Assembly (NCBI GenBank): GCA_033064195.1
Contig: JARBJD010000032.1
Location: 62,001-126,000, forward strand
Origin: Blattamonas nauphoetae
Taxonomy: Eukaryota > Preaxostyla > Oxymonadida
Direction of reading: 5' to 3'
Length of the DNA: 64,000 nt
Shown: positions 8,601-18,591 of the stretch, in pieces
Position numbering within the stretch: the stretch's first letter is position 1
Layout of the letters: every line of letters starts with the position of its first letter
Program-made: the position numbers and the translations under genes
Notes under the pieces: model-generated
What the model saw: the letters and a program-made list of their open reading frames with translations, nothing else
What the model was told of the DNA's origin: nothing
Database searches by the model: none

Positions 8601-11341
8601 GCGAGAACGAAGAGGGTGTAGGTGGTGTCATACGTGTAGAAGGAGTGTGTAGACACGTCTTCGATGATGAGTTCGGATTTGCCGAAAGAATCAAAGTTCA
8701 AAAATTCCTGATGAGAGGCCCCAGGACGAGAGACTTTGAGTGTGATTTTCATGTCAAACAGTTCTTTCGTATAAAACGAAACAGTGAATTTCTTCCCGTC
8801 CACCTTTGAGGATGGGATGACTTGGACTTCGTCGAGTTTCGGGAACGGCACTGTGAAGGAGAGTGGTGTTGATGGAATGAACGAGTATCCGTCCACAGTG
8901 AACGATGTGATGGAGTACTCCGAGCCGATATCGAGTGCTGGTATGTCTCCATTCAGGTTTGTGTTGAACTTAAATTGGCCTGTTTCGCCTTTGAACGGTA
9001 CAGACTCACTGAAGGTAGTCTCATTCAATGTGATGGCAATTTTGTGGTTTTTCAGATTCACCCCATCCACAAAAATGAAAAATGTGCCATCTTCGTTCAA
9101 GACAGGATATTCAGTGACTTGCGTCAGTTGGTGGTTGACTGGAATCGGGAAATTCTTTGGGTCCAGAACAAACCAATCCGCACTGATTTGATTTGAAGTC
9201 AGGGAGAGACTGACATCTGATCCAGGACAGAACGCTTCGTCCAACGACTTGCCAATCGGGATGTCCAGACAGAACTCACAATCATCCTCAAAATGATGTT
9301 CTAGCGTGAATGACCCGCTGCCCGATTCCGCAGTAAAGTTGAAAGTATTACCCTTGAAGGATTCGCACATGAAAGAAACAGAAAAGCGCCAATTGTCTTC
9401 CATTTGCATGTTGATGCCCGGAGACATGACAAGAACAGTCTGTTGCGACACAAGGAAGACAGGAGAGTAGTGCTGGACGGCAAATTCCGGCATTGACACC
9501 GATTCGATTGACAGAGCAGACATTTCCGGCGTGGAAGATGAATCAATTGGATGTGATAGCTGATACTTCCCGTCCATCCAAATAAACACCAACAGAATTG
9601 CTATTGGTTCGTGATTCTGCTCTCCCACAGCGACAAGCATGAGATTGGTTGGGTTCTGTGGAATGCTAGATAATTTCGGAGTAATGACGATCTGGCCGTC
9701 TTGATCAATGGACGAATCAATGCCTTGGAGGTCGATCCACCATTGAACCTGTTCAAGACCATGTGATGGATTCATTCGATCTGTTGTTCCAAGACGTACG
9801 TCAGGGATTTCAATAGTGCAACCTATCACTGAGAGTTCGTTGTCCCAGAAATTGCCACGAAAATTGAGGTTAGGGCAGGATTTGATTGTTGAATCTTGCA
9901 GAATTAAGATATACTGAGAGTCGGGCACAGAACATTCTGAGTAGCATACTTCTTGCAGATATATGTTTTCGTTCAAGTTGAACTCGCAGACAGCCCTCTC
10001 CTGACTTTGAATTTTGTCAAAGGAAACACAAGAAAACATCAGTTGGTGCATTCCTTCAATGAGAAGGCAGGGAGCGGACTGGGTGTCAATGTTTAGAAAG
10101 AGGACGTTGTCAAAGTTAACCCTGCCTTGGTTCGGAGGGAATATGAAGGAAATTAGTGATTCACTTGAGTCGGGGGAAGATTGTTGGAGGCAACAGTCGA
10201 TGAAAAGGCACTCCATCATTCCCATATCAATTGCTCCGGGGACTTCGAATATGAGAACGGGTTGATCATAGGCCACGCAGCGAAACAGGCAGCGAGCAAA
10301 ATTATTCATCGCCATTTCAGAATGGGTCTGATCATACGAAGTTTGATAATAAGAATGTGGGTATTGATTGGGCGTAAATGCCGGAGAGGTCGATTGATGG
10401 ACCGACGGACTGATGTGGCTGAAGGAGGAGTTTACGACAGAGAACGACCCTCCAGAGTTCATCCCGAGTGAAACGGCACTCCAAATGTTCCCGCTGCTCG
10501 ACGAGAGCGTCGAACTCACAATCTTTTGTGCCAGTTGGGGGTGGCGTTCTCTTCTTGGTTGGTGGGAGTGTGTGGTGATGTTTTCGAGGGTTGAAGTGCT
10601 CAGTGTCACCATTAGATCATGATTTAGTGGTTTAACGATGTGTGAATGTTCTCCGAAGTCGAAAAGGGGACCAGTAGAATGAGGCAAGATTGTGTTCGAT
10701 ATCGAAAGGTCGACTCCATGGATTGTGAGTGGGGATGAAGAGTGGAGATGATCTTGAATGTTATCTAGGCCTATCTGCGACGAGACCAATGGAAGAAGCG
10801 AGAAAGAGTTCGGAATCTGATGAGAGACATTCATCATCGTGATTGAAGTGGAATCGGTTGTCTGTCCATCCACGACAACAAATGGGCATTGGTGTCCATT
10901 CGACGTGATTCGACAGTTTGATACAAACTGCACAGACGAACAAATCGAACAGATGATTGTATTCGGCTGAATCGCTGATATGGACAGCTCTGAGAGACTC
11001 ATTGTCGAATTCGAGAGTGTAAAGATGGGGCTGAGTTCAGGTGGACGAGTCATTTTCGGGTCTCCACTCTCGAGATTCGGTTCAGCGTTAACCTCATCAG
11101 AATGGAGAATCAGAGTCGATGTTCCCCTGATGTCGAGTGTTTGCCCAATCATAGACAGTTCCTTCCCGATGTACGAATCATCGTCGAGGACAATTTGATC
11201 AGGATGATGGTCTCCATTTTTGTTGGACGTAAAATGAAGACACAGTTCTTCATCCAATGAACGGTGTTTGAACAGAACGATAGGCCGAGAAGAAGACAGA
11301 TGTACCACGAGAAGTGAGATGACGAGTAGAGGAGCAATCAT
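5471..11341 (-). CDS. receptor-like beta-helix membrane protein with pseudokinase domain
   Basis: A single exon encodes about 1956 residues from the ATG at 11341, which starts a signal peptide (MIAPLLVISLLVVHLSSS). The first part is a Ser/Thr-rich beta-helix ectodomain. A middle series of Ig-like beta modules shares a G-x-x-Y-x-V/I motif. Next comes a pectin-lyase-type start (VDGKTG...CGG...PCQTLDKAL) and a second beta helix. One transmembrane segment (VVVAVVALLIVVIVVIVIL) is followed by a basic stop and a kinase-like domain. The kinase lacks a Gly loop and the HRD and DFG motifs (LTSHNI and VCFKTT occupy their places) but keeps RWLAPEV, SVFSLGLLLWEVETG and DPKQRP, so it is a pseudokinase. 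The C terminus after RPTLSIVS is abnormal and overlaps the truncated ARM2 gene. Ligand unknown. Confidence 0.85.
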   Translation of the reverse strand: MIAPLLVISLLVVHLSSSRPIVLFKHRSLDEELCLHFTSNKNGDHHPDQIVLDDDSYIGKELSMIGQTLDIRGTSTLILHSDEVNAEPNLESGDPKMTRPPELSPIFTLSNSTMSLSELSISAIQPNTIICSICSSVQFVSNCRITSNGHQCPFVVVDGQTTDSTSITMMNVSHQIPNSFSLLPLVSSQIGLDNIQDHLHSSSPLTIHGVDLSISNTILPHSTGPLFDFGEHSHIVKPLNHDLMVTLSTSTLENITTHSHQPRRERHPQLAQKIVSSTLSSSSGNIWSAVSLGMNSGGSFSVVNSSFSHISPSVHQSTSPAFTPNQYPHSYYQTSYDQTHSEMAMNNFARCLFRCVAYDQPVLIFEVPGAIDMGMMECLFIDCCLQQSSPDSSESLISFIFPPNQGRVNFDNVLFLNIDTQSAPCLLIEGMHQLMFSCVSFDKIQSQERAVCEFNLNENIYLQEVCYSECSVPDSQYILILQDSTIKSCPNLNFRGNFWDNELSVIGCTIEIPDVRLGTTDRMNPSHGLEQVQWWIDLQGIDSSIDQDGQIVITPKLSSIPQNPTNLMLVAVGEQNHEPIAILLVFIWMDGKYQLSHPIDSSSTPEMSALSIESVSMPEFAVQHYSPVFLVSQQTVLVMSPGINMQMEDNWRFSVSFMCESFKGNTFNFTAESGSGSFTLEHHFEDDCEFCLDIPIGKSLDEAFCPGSDVSLSLTSNQISADWFVLDPKNFPIPVNHQLTQVTEYPVLNEDGTFFIFVDGVNLKNHKIAITLNETTFSESVPFKGETGQFKFNTNLNGDIPALDIGSEYSITSFTVDGYSFIPSTPLSFTVPFPKLDEVQVIPSSKVDGKKFTVSFYTKELFDMKITLKVSRPGASHQEFLNFDSFGKSELIIEDVSTHSFYTYDTTYTLFVLARPLIFEVSLSQNWFYIPQKLEKTITILSPDYINQGEYVVINLVESNIGSFPVNITFGNINDPSDNYTCTTTFANSFASVSASVYSRVGGVPDLKWGETYKIIQVSDQDGMIDDLLTVGEARIMEEPTRVTALSVRCSSDKAFLTFEGIKFPSTFGFNLHDNIIITKNSQSLQSNIYVYDYTGSSSSSTKASSIVPARLAPMTSNEDEHVLFGDTYRFDGQNMYSRVEQVHIPYPADVTSITLVATPSPTSFCLKVVGENFEAGDRFRMAIVESVDYVESNAAFMFEVIVEMSGSEEGLSTRFELGLPSTLEFGKNYSVSSLTLATQEEFVVLTSQKFTTPHKPAQMEIFVDGKTGVDGDGCGGVSAPCQTLDKALTIVESISIETVKVYVTNKVTLSMSHVIPTEFLLIVDQNGETGSILIPSNASTTSPLLVSSGGMLKLRNLPISIESVSSDLCLLSSSETAVELNNLRVTGPLLPTTSNSEPVDEMGVCEWETGLVKVSGESIVVIGSNFSRIHQGVFFISNSTLTLQNSHLLSNSAGLDKFPSLQRNVRCVNEGRIDVLSDEEANKQASLHWISSDGCSVVIGDEESASPFVMPTLDVASSGGEQKKTKDAVKVRIVGEQLIPCAVSLELLDSSTTHKATPTTTTVLLSGAHVETCTDTLVVLSLTLDDVSLDWTNEWEGRLLFGSSLVTDSFVVKKSARELRSENAKKAMSWVIPVVVAVVALLIVVIVVIVILWRRKHNKKEEGQEMGDAYQVEIDEKMEVAVTDHQISTNPNNSMIHSLSNQPATKEAEVDSDPLLDFVDQIEALACGVGIETVIVNKQNTLYNRLHSEEKGGIVKRTVQGQIVRGLKMLAQKDRNAPIFLTLTSHNIVFDSNGRVCFKTTADIVQPTLDTLEPQIAPPPGVEFEDKAMEERAHKKDEMSESQRWLAPEVIEKKENIDNTKASVFSLGLLLWEVETGQVPYGEQDGVNASRQIVAGTLPKMDVIGLDSMKDLITDCMALDPKQRPTLSIVSGCLCHNAACIHKDVQVGRRTSRVH

Positions 11342-11419
11342 GGATTTTTGAAATGAACTGTTGGAAAGATCTGGCCCTATCTTCGGTTTGAAAAGAATCA
11401 AGTCAAAATGATTAAACTG

Positions 11420-11440
11420 TGACGTGAAACGTGAAATTCA
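11420..11440 (-). promoter_or_regulatory. conserved ARM1 3' element
   Basis: TGACGTGAAACGTGAAATTC on the plus strand is an exact copy of the inverted element. It sits 30 bases beyond the stop codon of the ARM1 gene at 11470-13552 and about 80 bases upstream of the receptor start at 11341. Confidence 0.5.
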
Positions 11441-11469
11441 TTTTATCAATTTCTTCCTTCCTTTCTTTC

Positions 11470-13552
11470 TCAAAATCTCGTGTTCATTCCTCTCTCCTCG
11501 CTCAAACGTTTCATGGACTCCACAATCTCAGATCGCGTTTTACTGTCCTTTCGTTTCAGCCATCCTTCAATTGCATCTTCCTGTCCTTCTTCTCGTTGTC
11601 TCTTCGCTCTATTCTTCCATCTCTCTCTCCGATTCTTTTTCATGAATACGTCGTCTTCTTTGATCGAGAGAAGTTTCTGAGCTAAAGCCCCCTCGTCTGT
11701 CTTCTCCACCAACCACCCCACTTCCCACACCTCTCTTCCCGTCTCCACGTTCTCACCGTCTTCCAACAGTTCTCGCTCCAGCAGCAACGCCTGATCCAAA
11801 AGATGATCAATTCGAGAAGGAAGATCCTTGTCTCTTGCACCATATGTTGGAATGAACTGTTCTCTCTGGAGAATGAACACCAGATATTGCTTGGCTGGCT
11901 TGAACGCACACTCAAACTGCAACTTCCGGAGTCTCTTGCGCTCTTCCTTCGGAATTTTGGTTCGTCCTGAAATCGTCATAAAGTTGCTGATGGCCCAGAC
12001 GAGGCGCCCGTGGATGTTTCGATGGGAAATGGGAATTGCCATCGGGTTGGTGACGTCGATCATTCGTTCAACCAGATTCTCTTCCAGCAGGTGAGGAATC
12101 AGGTGAGGGAGAGTGGCGCTGACGTTGACAATCAGAAAAATGGGAGAGAAGTTGGTTCGCGAAGACAGGCGGCACGTTCGCTCCAAAAGCGAGCACAGCT
12201 GCGGAACATCGGAGAAGGCTGATTGGACAACTTGAGGGAGCGGTTTGAGGGGGTTGTAGAGGCTGTTCCCCGCACAGATCCACGATCGGTCGAGAAGTCT
12301 GATTAACACGTCAATGAAGTCGGTTCGAGCTGAATCGTGTTTGGTTTCCTGTTGGTCAAGCAGATCGAGGCAGGCGATGATGGTTGATTGGAGAAGAGGA
12401 ACATAGTCGCTGTCGATCAGAATCTGGACAAGATGAGAAGAGACAAAGGCAGACAGTACGTTCGAACGGACGTGAATTAACCACAAGAATGTCGAGGAGA
12501 GAGAGTCCATCACAAAGAACCTCCAGAACAGCGTTTCCGCTGAGAAGTGGTGATTCCGCGGGAAGTGTGGCGGAGAGAGCAGAGATGGTTCCATCCGAAG
12601 GCGATGATTCGGTGAAGAGCGACTTCATTTCCGAAACATGCTCGGCCAGTGTGGAACACAGCCGTCTTGCGAACGGGACAAGCTCCGACGAACTGTCAGT
12701 CGAACCAGAAGGCACTTTGAGCGTTCGGAGGAACGACTGAGCTTTGGAATTACGGTTGCTGCTGGTGAGGAGCGCTTTGAGTGCCATCTTCGAAACCTCG
12801 GGTTGTGGGGAGAAATACAGATGGGCCAAAATCTTTACATGTGGAATGGATGACGTTGAACTCTTCAAATGATCGATAAATGCGAAAATATTGGTTTGGT
12901 GGTGGGCGAGGACGGATGAAAACGATCGAGGGGTGGATGTCATCATCAAGAGACAATTGCCGATCTGGGACAAAATAATCGAAATGGGAGGAAGACAAAC
13001 TTCAGTGATCACATTTTTATCCGAGATAGAGTCCATCCATGTGAGAAGGAAGGACGGGATCGACGATCGACAAATGAGATCCAATTCATCTTCCGATGTT
13101 TTCCCTGATCGGAGAAATCATGAAAAAGAGTCAAGATGAACATGAAGCATTGACAGACCAATCAGAGACAACAATTTCGGGAATGCAATCTGAGAAATGA
13201 TGACAACAAAAGAATCACACTGATACATCACATGGTTGTGTCTTTTCACAATATTCCTCAAGAGGTTTGATGTACTCCATAGCAAGAATTGTTGCGAGGG
13301 TCAAATCAGATTCTGTCAAAATCAACAACGAGGTTTAATCAAATCTTGTCAATACAAACCTGTTGCAAGAATGAGGAGATCATTCAACGTCATTGGACGG
13401 AGTTGTGTGCACTCTCCACAAATCTGGCTTAGAAACATTTCAAGTATGTTCTGGAAAGATATCAGAGTGATCTCGAGAAAAAGTCGTCAAACTATTTCTT
13501 GCACTTCTGAGTTGTCAACTTGAGGAATGGGTAAAGTTGTGTCGACGAGCAT
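11470..13552 (-). CDS. ARM1-family helical-repeat protein, intact
   Basis: Seven exons give 613 residues. The first exon runs from 13552 to 13493 (MLVDTTLPIPQVDNSEVQEI). Introns lie at 13492-13451, 13359-13313, 13220-13190, 13158-13105 and about 13000-12965, with a sixth of 31 nt near 12440. All are GT-AG and restore one frame that lines up with the other ARM1 copies. The protein contains the family's Ser-rich SSPSDGTISALSATLP segment, the LCSLLERTCRLSS helix pair, an ILQREQFIP motif and a charged C-terminal helix ending ERGMNTRF. It lies upstream of the receptor gene in the same direction. Function unknown; a scaffold role is a guess from the solenoid-like pattern. Confidence 0.75.
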
Positions 13553-13905
13553 GGTATATATTGGTGGTAAATATATGGGTAGATGTGTACTATTCGACAG
13601 AACACCGGATGGAAAAGTTCTGCGCCAGAAATCTTCACCAATGGTTTGATCAAGATTGATGATCTCAATGTCTTTCACTGACTATTCAGTTGTTTGAATC
13701 ATTCACCCTGGTTCCACAATCAGAGTTCACAAAACCTCTTCTCGTTCTTCTCTTATGAGGTGATAACATTTATTTGCTTTTGGTTTCGATCTGACTGAAC
13801 GAGCGAGGCCGATAATCTCTTCAGTTCTATTTTTCTCTGTGTCTCTATAGCGTGAACTTCATTATTTTTTCTTGTTCAAAATGACGAGCCCGTTCGCACC
13901 AGTGA
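13553..13905. other. intergenic, no gene seen
   Basis: AT-rich divergent spacer between the ARM1 gene (-) and the Ser/Pro-rich gene (+). It probably holds both promoters and the first exon of the plus-strand gene, whose start I could not fix: an ATG at 13881 is followed by possible splice sites, but none of the simple intron choices gives the right frame. Confidence 0.4.
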
Positions 13906-16065
13906 GTCTGTTCCTCAATCTTTTCAGAAACAATCATTTCATGTCTTTTCTCAACTCCCCTAGTCCTTGAATCCTTTCCTATACCAGCCGATGCTGATCC
14001 ATTATCTTCCCCTTCTAGATTTACCCCAAACAAGATCAGTGAAGATCAATCACATTTTCTTCCATCGTTCGGTTCATCAGTGTCAACAGTGCAAACATCT
14101 CCCTCAAAACTGCCAGTAGCCTCTATTACTTCTTCATCCACAAACACTTCTTCAGTTATCTCTGCCTCATCGACCTCTCTCTCCCAAATTTCGCCAAATC
14201 CCCCATCACTTCAACCGTATCCCGAAACAGAGTCGTCGTTCGGCATTCAACAAGCTCAACAACTCTCCACGTTGTCCTTTCCGTCCTCATTTGATGACTC
14301 CTCTTTCTTTCCCATCCCATCACTGTCTATCCTCTCCTCACCTCTCATCCAAACACCCTTCCAATCCTCGTCTCTCCAATCATTTGATATCCCCCAGCCA
14401 ACATTCCACAATCTCCAACATGAGGCCATCCCTTCCATCATATCAGACATCTCCTACACCACACATCACTTTCCCTACGATGTGTCATACTCGTCAACAT
14501 CAGACTCAGGGGGAATATCAGCAGAGAGCAGCCTTACGCAAGTTTCCCAATTTTCACTCTTGAATTCTTCGATCTTTGGGGAACCTATGTTCGTTGATAT
14601 CGACGATCAGACTGTCGGAACGAATCAGGATCGACCTAAAATAATAAAAGCGCTGCCGACAGCTCAACTTGATGGGAAAACCAAGGATAGTGTAAAAAGA
14701 AAGAAATCAAAAAAGACAGGAGGTGAAGAGAAGGAATATCCTCTCCCTTTCCTCCCTGATCAACACGCAAACACCTTCCCGTACATCAACGACCAAGGCA
14801 CATTTGGGTCATGGAACGAAGATGTGTGGAAAGAAGATCTGAAAATGGACGTAGACAAGGGCAGCCCACTCGAGCAACTGATCAAGGAAGCCAAGGAAAC
14901 AGACAAACCATCACCAAACAAACTGCCCCGAAAGGAAAAAGAGAAAGGGGAAAACGAAGGAGAAGACGACACAGCCAGCGATAACTCGTTTGTTTCGATT
15001 CGATGGAACGAAGATGAGGAGAAGGAACAGCATGACGAGGATGGCACGAACGCGAAGCCCGGACAGACCAGACGAGAAAAAGAAAGGGAACGACAGCGTC
15101 TCCGCCGGAAAAGACGACGCGAGAAGATTGCATCGTTCAAAAAGAAGACGGAACAGCAGCTTCGAACGGAGGAGATGGACACAACAATAATCAAAGGACT
15201 CCACAATTCCACAAATCACACGGGTGTCAATGTTGAGTTGTTGCAAGAGGCACTCTCTTCGTCACTCGCACCGGGATTTTATCCAGCGTCTTCAAAAGGC
15301 CATCAAACAGAAGAAAAATCACACATTGCGGCAAAAGAGGATTTTCCGAAGCTACCAAATTCTGGTAAACAACAAATTGTGCCTCATCCCCTCAATCCAC
15401 AACGGATAGAATGGGATGTTAAGGATTATTCGCGCGCTGGGAATCCCATTCTCCACGGAGGACCATCGAACAAACAATCATCAGCTCGCAGCGGTGAGAT
15501 CAAAAACGGGATCCCTCACTCACGCCCAATTAATGCTCCATCCCCAATTTATCCAACCCCACAACCTCAATCACATTCTCCCAACCAACCTCCGCCACCG
15601 TCGAAACGCAGTCATCGACCCTCCGCTGCAGGAAGCATCCACTCAACACGCCCAATCTTTACTGCCGACAGTGAACCCCAGCCTGTACCCACACATCTCC
15701 ATCAGGCGTCCACAAACACTCTTTCACTCCACACACTCCAAGCTGGAATTCCAGCACCAACAAGAAGCTTATTTCCTGCCCCGTCTGGTCACTCGCCTGG
15801 TGTCCATAATCTTTCTTCAGCCGGACAGGCTATCCAAGGTGGATTGCCACCACACATCACGTTCACTCCAACGACCCAACACATGTTGATCTCGTCGTCC
15901 CCAACAGTCGATGATCCACTTTCATCACAACACTCAACAAATACCTCCTCACATTCCACCCCAACCCACAATCGCTCTTATCCTCACTCGTCCACAATGC
16001 CAGCCACATCCACCTCGACACTCTCCATTACCGCCCCGCCTTTCACTGTATTGACAAAGAGATAA
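13906..16065 (+). CDS. Ser/Pro-rich protein with basic region, start exon uncertain
   Basis: One long frame is open from 13906 to the stop at 16065, but its first in-frame ATG is far inside (near 14588), so the start must lie in an upstream exon joined at a CAG near 13927. The N-terminal third is Ser/Thr/Pro-rich and looks disordered. Around 14690-15180 it becomes Lys/Glu/Asp-rich, with a strongly basic run (RREKERERQRLRRKRRREK) next to a KKTEQQL helix, which resembles a nuclear localisation signal or the basic part of a bZIP, although no regular leucine heptads follow. The C-terminal third is rich in Pro, Ser, His and Thr. I do not recognise the family; a nuclear regulatory protein is possible. 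Confidence 0.6.
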   Translation, partial: VCSSIFSETIISCLFSTPLVLESFPIPADADPLSSPSRFTPNKISEDQSHFLPSFGSSVSTVQTSPSKLPVASITSSSTNTSSVISASSTSLSQISPNPPSLQPYPETESSFGIQQAQQLSTLSFPSSFDDSSFFPIPSLSILSSPLIQTPFQSSSLQSFDIPQPTFHNLQHEAIPSIISDISYTTHHFPYDVSYSSTSDSGGISAESSLTQVSQFSLLNSSIFGEPMFVDIDDQTVGTNQDRPKIIKALPTAQLDGKTKDSVKRKKSKKTGGEEKEYPLPFLPDQHANTFPYINDQGTFGSWNEDVWKEDLKMDVDKGSPLEQLIKEAKETDKPSPNKLPRKEKEKGENEGEDDTASDNSFVSIRWNEDEEKEQHDEDGTNAKPGQTRREKERERQRLRRKRRREKIASFKKKTEQQLRTEEMDTTIIKGLHNSTNHTGVNVELLQEALSSSLAPGFYPASSKGHQTEEKSHIAAKEDFPKLPNSGKQQIVPHPLNPQRIEWDVKDYSRAGNPILHGGPSNKQSSARSGEIKNGIPHSRPINAPSPIYPTPQPQSHSPNQPPPPSKRSHRPSAAGSIHSTRPIFTADSEPQPVPTHLHQASTNTLSLHTLQAGIPAPTRSLFPAPSGHSPGVHNLSSAGQAIQGGLPPHITFTPTTQHMLISSSPTVDDPLSSQHSTNTSSHSTPTHNRSYPHSSTMPATSTSTLSITAPPFTVLTKR

Positions 16066-16348
16066 GCGACGCGATATCAACATCTTTGCCATGCCATTGC
16101 GTTTGCTTTCGGGACTGTCCTTCTTCCTTTCAACACTCGAGATACTTGCCTGTGCATCGTTTATGTTATCTTCCCTGAACTGTCCCAACAATATTTATTG
16201 TCATTGGTCGATTCGTTCGGGTATCCAATCTCTCTTCATTTTAATACCATGTTGTTATTGTTTTAACTCTTTTATTGTTCATGAACTCGTTTTTATGAAT
16301 GGCAAATGAGATGGACAAAAACAAGAAGATTCTGCAAAAAATGAAGAT

Positions 16349-16998
16349 TTAAGAACTAGATAATGTCTCTCCAGAAGATTGTTCACGTTTCTTCCGATGA
16401 GAATCCCAATCAATTGTCATCCCTTTTAGTGGATCGATGAGTGGAGTAACTTCTTTCTTTTTTCGTTCATATTCTGCTAGATATTCGTCATCAAACTGCA
16501 TGAGCCTCTGCATAGTCTCAACATCGACCAGACCCTCAGTAGAATCTCCATTGATTGCTTTCAGCGTTTCTCCTTCCTTCAGAATCGTCTCTTCCTCAGT
16601 CCAATGATTCCAATCGATCTGGATATTCCATTTTCGTGGTTCCTTTGTTAGACGATCCCATATGCCAGGAGTCGCTTTTGGAAGAGCCAGAGTCACCCCT
16701 CGCGGTTGGATGTCCAGAATTGTCTGATCTGGGATGATTTGGTCAAATAAAACGATTTTCTCTTGATACTGTTGGCCATCGATGCCTCCGTGCACATTAA
16801 ACGACACGTCACATTCACTGAGAGATATGTTTGCTGTATCTTTGTTGACGTTCGGAAGATCGACAGTGAAGAAAACATGAGAATGTCGTTGGGCCCATCG
16901 AATGGTAGGCGTTCTAAAGCGAGTAAGATGAAAGGAAAGTGAAATTTAACAGAACGAGAATACAGAAAAGGGTCTGGTGCTGGAGAGACAGATTCCAT
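16349..16998 (-). CDS. p23/Sba1-like Hsp90 co-chaperone
   Basis: Two exons: 16998-16964 encodes MESVSPAPDPFL, a 51-nt intron (16963-16913) follows, and 16912-16349 completes about 199 residues. The spliced start reads TPTIRWAQR, the hallmark opening of p23, followed by a CS domain (HVFFTVDLPNV ... SFNVHG). The end of the domain, WDRLTKEPRKWNIQIDWNHW, matches the p23 signature WPRLTKE...L..DF..W. After this comes a charged, probably flexible tail that ends in Ser-rich sequence, as in p23. The family binds the ATP-closed Hsp90 dimer, slows ATP hydrolysis and stabilises clients in the cytosol and nucleus. It is about 40 residues longer than human p23. Converges with the Ser/Pro-rich gene at 13906-16065. 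Confidence 0.88.
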
Positions 16999-17202
16999 CA
17001 CTCAGCGCCCATTTAAACAATAGTGAAGGTTGGACGAACCCACAACACCTTCTTGTTGATGCATTGTACTGCATAGAATGGTGTTAGCATTTCTTTCATG
17101 AAAAATAAGCCTTAGAATCATCGTGATGAAGTGATTTATCTTCACTTCGTCAAGTCAAGTAAACACGAATATCATGAATTTAAACTGGTCAACAAGGACA
17201 AT

Positions 17203-18000
17203 TCATGCTTTCAATGGGACATTGGCGACGCTTATCCTGTTGATGAGAGATGAAGCAGAGAATCTCACAGAGAATCTGTGGTGATGCAGCATCTCGACAA
17301 CAATGTCTCTATAGTATAAATTGGCATCATCAATGACGAGCCTCATATGAATCCCTTGCTGTTGCATCCTGTTAAAGACAACAGACGCATGAAGGACACA
17401 CAAATCCTGAGCTTCAACGAATTCGAGATCCTGCATTCGGCTTGCAAGGGCAAGTGGAAAAGCAGCAGAGTGAAGGAAAATATAGAAATCAGGGAGATGG
17501 TGTGAGAGAGAACAGAATAGGGAGGTGATCGTTGTTCCAGGTGGACCAGAAGAGATGAATTTTGAACATCTCACCATATTTGGGAGAAGAGGTGTTAAAA
17601 ATGGAACATATAAGCTCAGTGGGATGATGTTGAGGGAATAACCTGCGTAGATGCAGCGGAGAAGGAGATTAAACGATGAATTTCTTTCTATTGGGAGATC
17701 TTCTACGACGAATGGATCACGAGAGAAATAGTACTTCAGAAATGAACAGCAAGCGAGGCACTTTTGCTGAAAGATATTGTTTTGTTCTGGATCCCGAGGA
17801 GGGTCAGGAAGCTCTGAAACACAGAATGACGAAAGAAGAGTGGATGATACGCATTAAGAGGTCATTGAGAGAGTTGATCTGCTCAGTCATTGAGGTATCG
17901 ATAAAGTCATCAGTGGAATTCAGATCAGTGCTCATTACGGCGAAATAATTGGAAGGTAGGAGATCAGAGAGATCAAACCGAATCAAAATCTATAGACTTC
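17203..18000 (-). pseudogene. distant ARM1-like fragment
   Basis: An exon starting near 18000 after a CTATAG acceptor encodes ILIRFDLSDLL, the same start as the last ARM1 exon (ILIDSNYLPLLKS). A 37-nt GT-AG intron (about 17869-17833) then joins LNDLLM to QLPDPPRDPE, and the frame stays open to the stop at 17203, with helical text such as LRCIYAGYSLNIIPLSLY and MQDLEFVEAQDLCVLHASVVF. The rest of the expected N-terminal exons upstream of 18000 is not recognisable, and the charged C-terminal tail of the family is missing. It is therefore an old, diverged remnant or a short unrelated gene with a similar fold. The 3' element is absent. Confidence 0.4.
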
Positions 18001-18591
18001 CAGAAGGACTTTTTTGTTGAATACAATCAGGGAAAACATCATGGTTTCCATAAAACTCCTGAAGTGTCCCTTCTGAACACCATATAATTGAATGTGAACA
18101 GCAAAAGTTGGCTCAACTCAACACGAAGCTAACTTATAATCCAAGAAGAAATGTCTGAAAAGGAAGAATGGTTCTCAATAATCATCTATATAGCACGAGT
18201 TTCAGAGTTTTGACAGCACTCATCCCAAAGGTTAACGTGGAATGGTCTCTCTAAGAAGTGAGCAACACACATTCATTCATGCCGTTGCTGGAGACAAAAC
18301 CGTTCCCAAAGAGAAGGATGGATAGACATTCTCTTGAGGAAAAGAGCGAGATTGTTTTTATTTTGATTTAAAGCCTCAATCTTGCGATGACAGAGAAAAT
18401 GTGATCTTGCGATTTAGCTTGTGTGTATCGGTCTTTTCCACCAGATCAAGGAAGACTGATTAGATTCAAGCAAAAATTTACCCGCCGCTCATCTGCCAAA
18501 GTCAGCATCAAGCTAGGACAGGATCAGGGGAGGGATCAATTTGTTTAGCCCATAGTTTGGACAAAAGAATGTGATCTGCCCACTTGTAGAG
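18001..18591. other. spacer, nothing recognised
   Basis: No exon with family support was found on either strand. It may contain decayed 5' exons of the ARM1-like fragment to its left and the promoter of the cyclin-like gene to its right. Confidence 0.4.
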
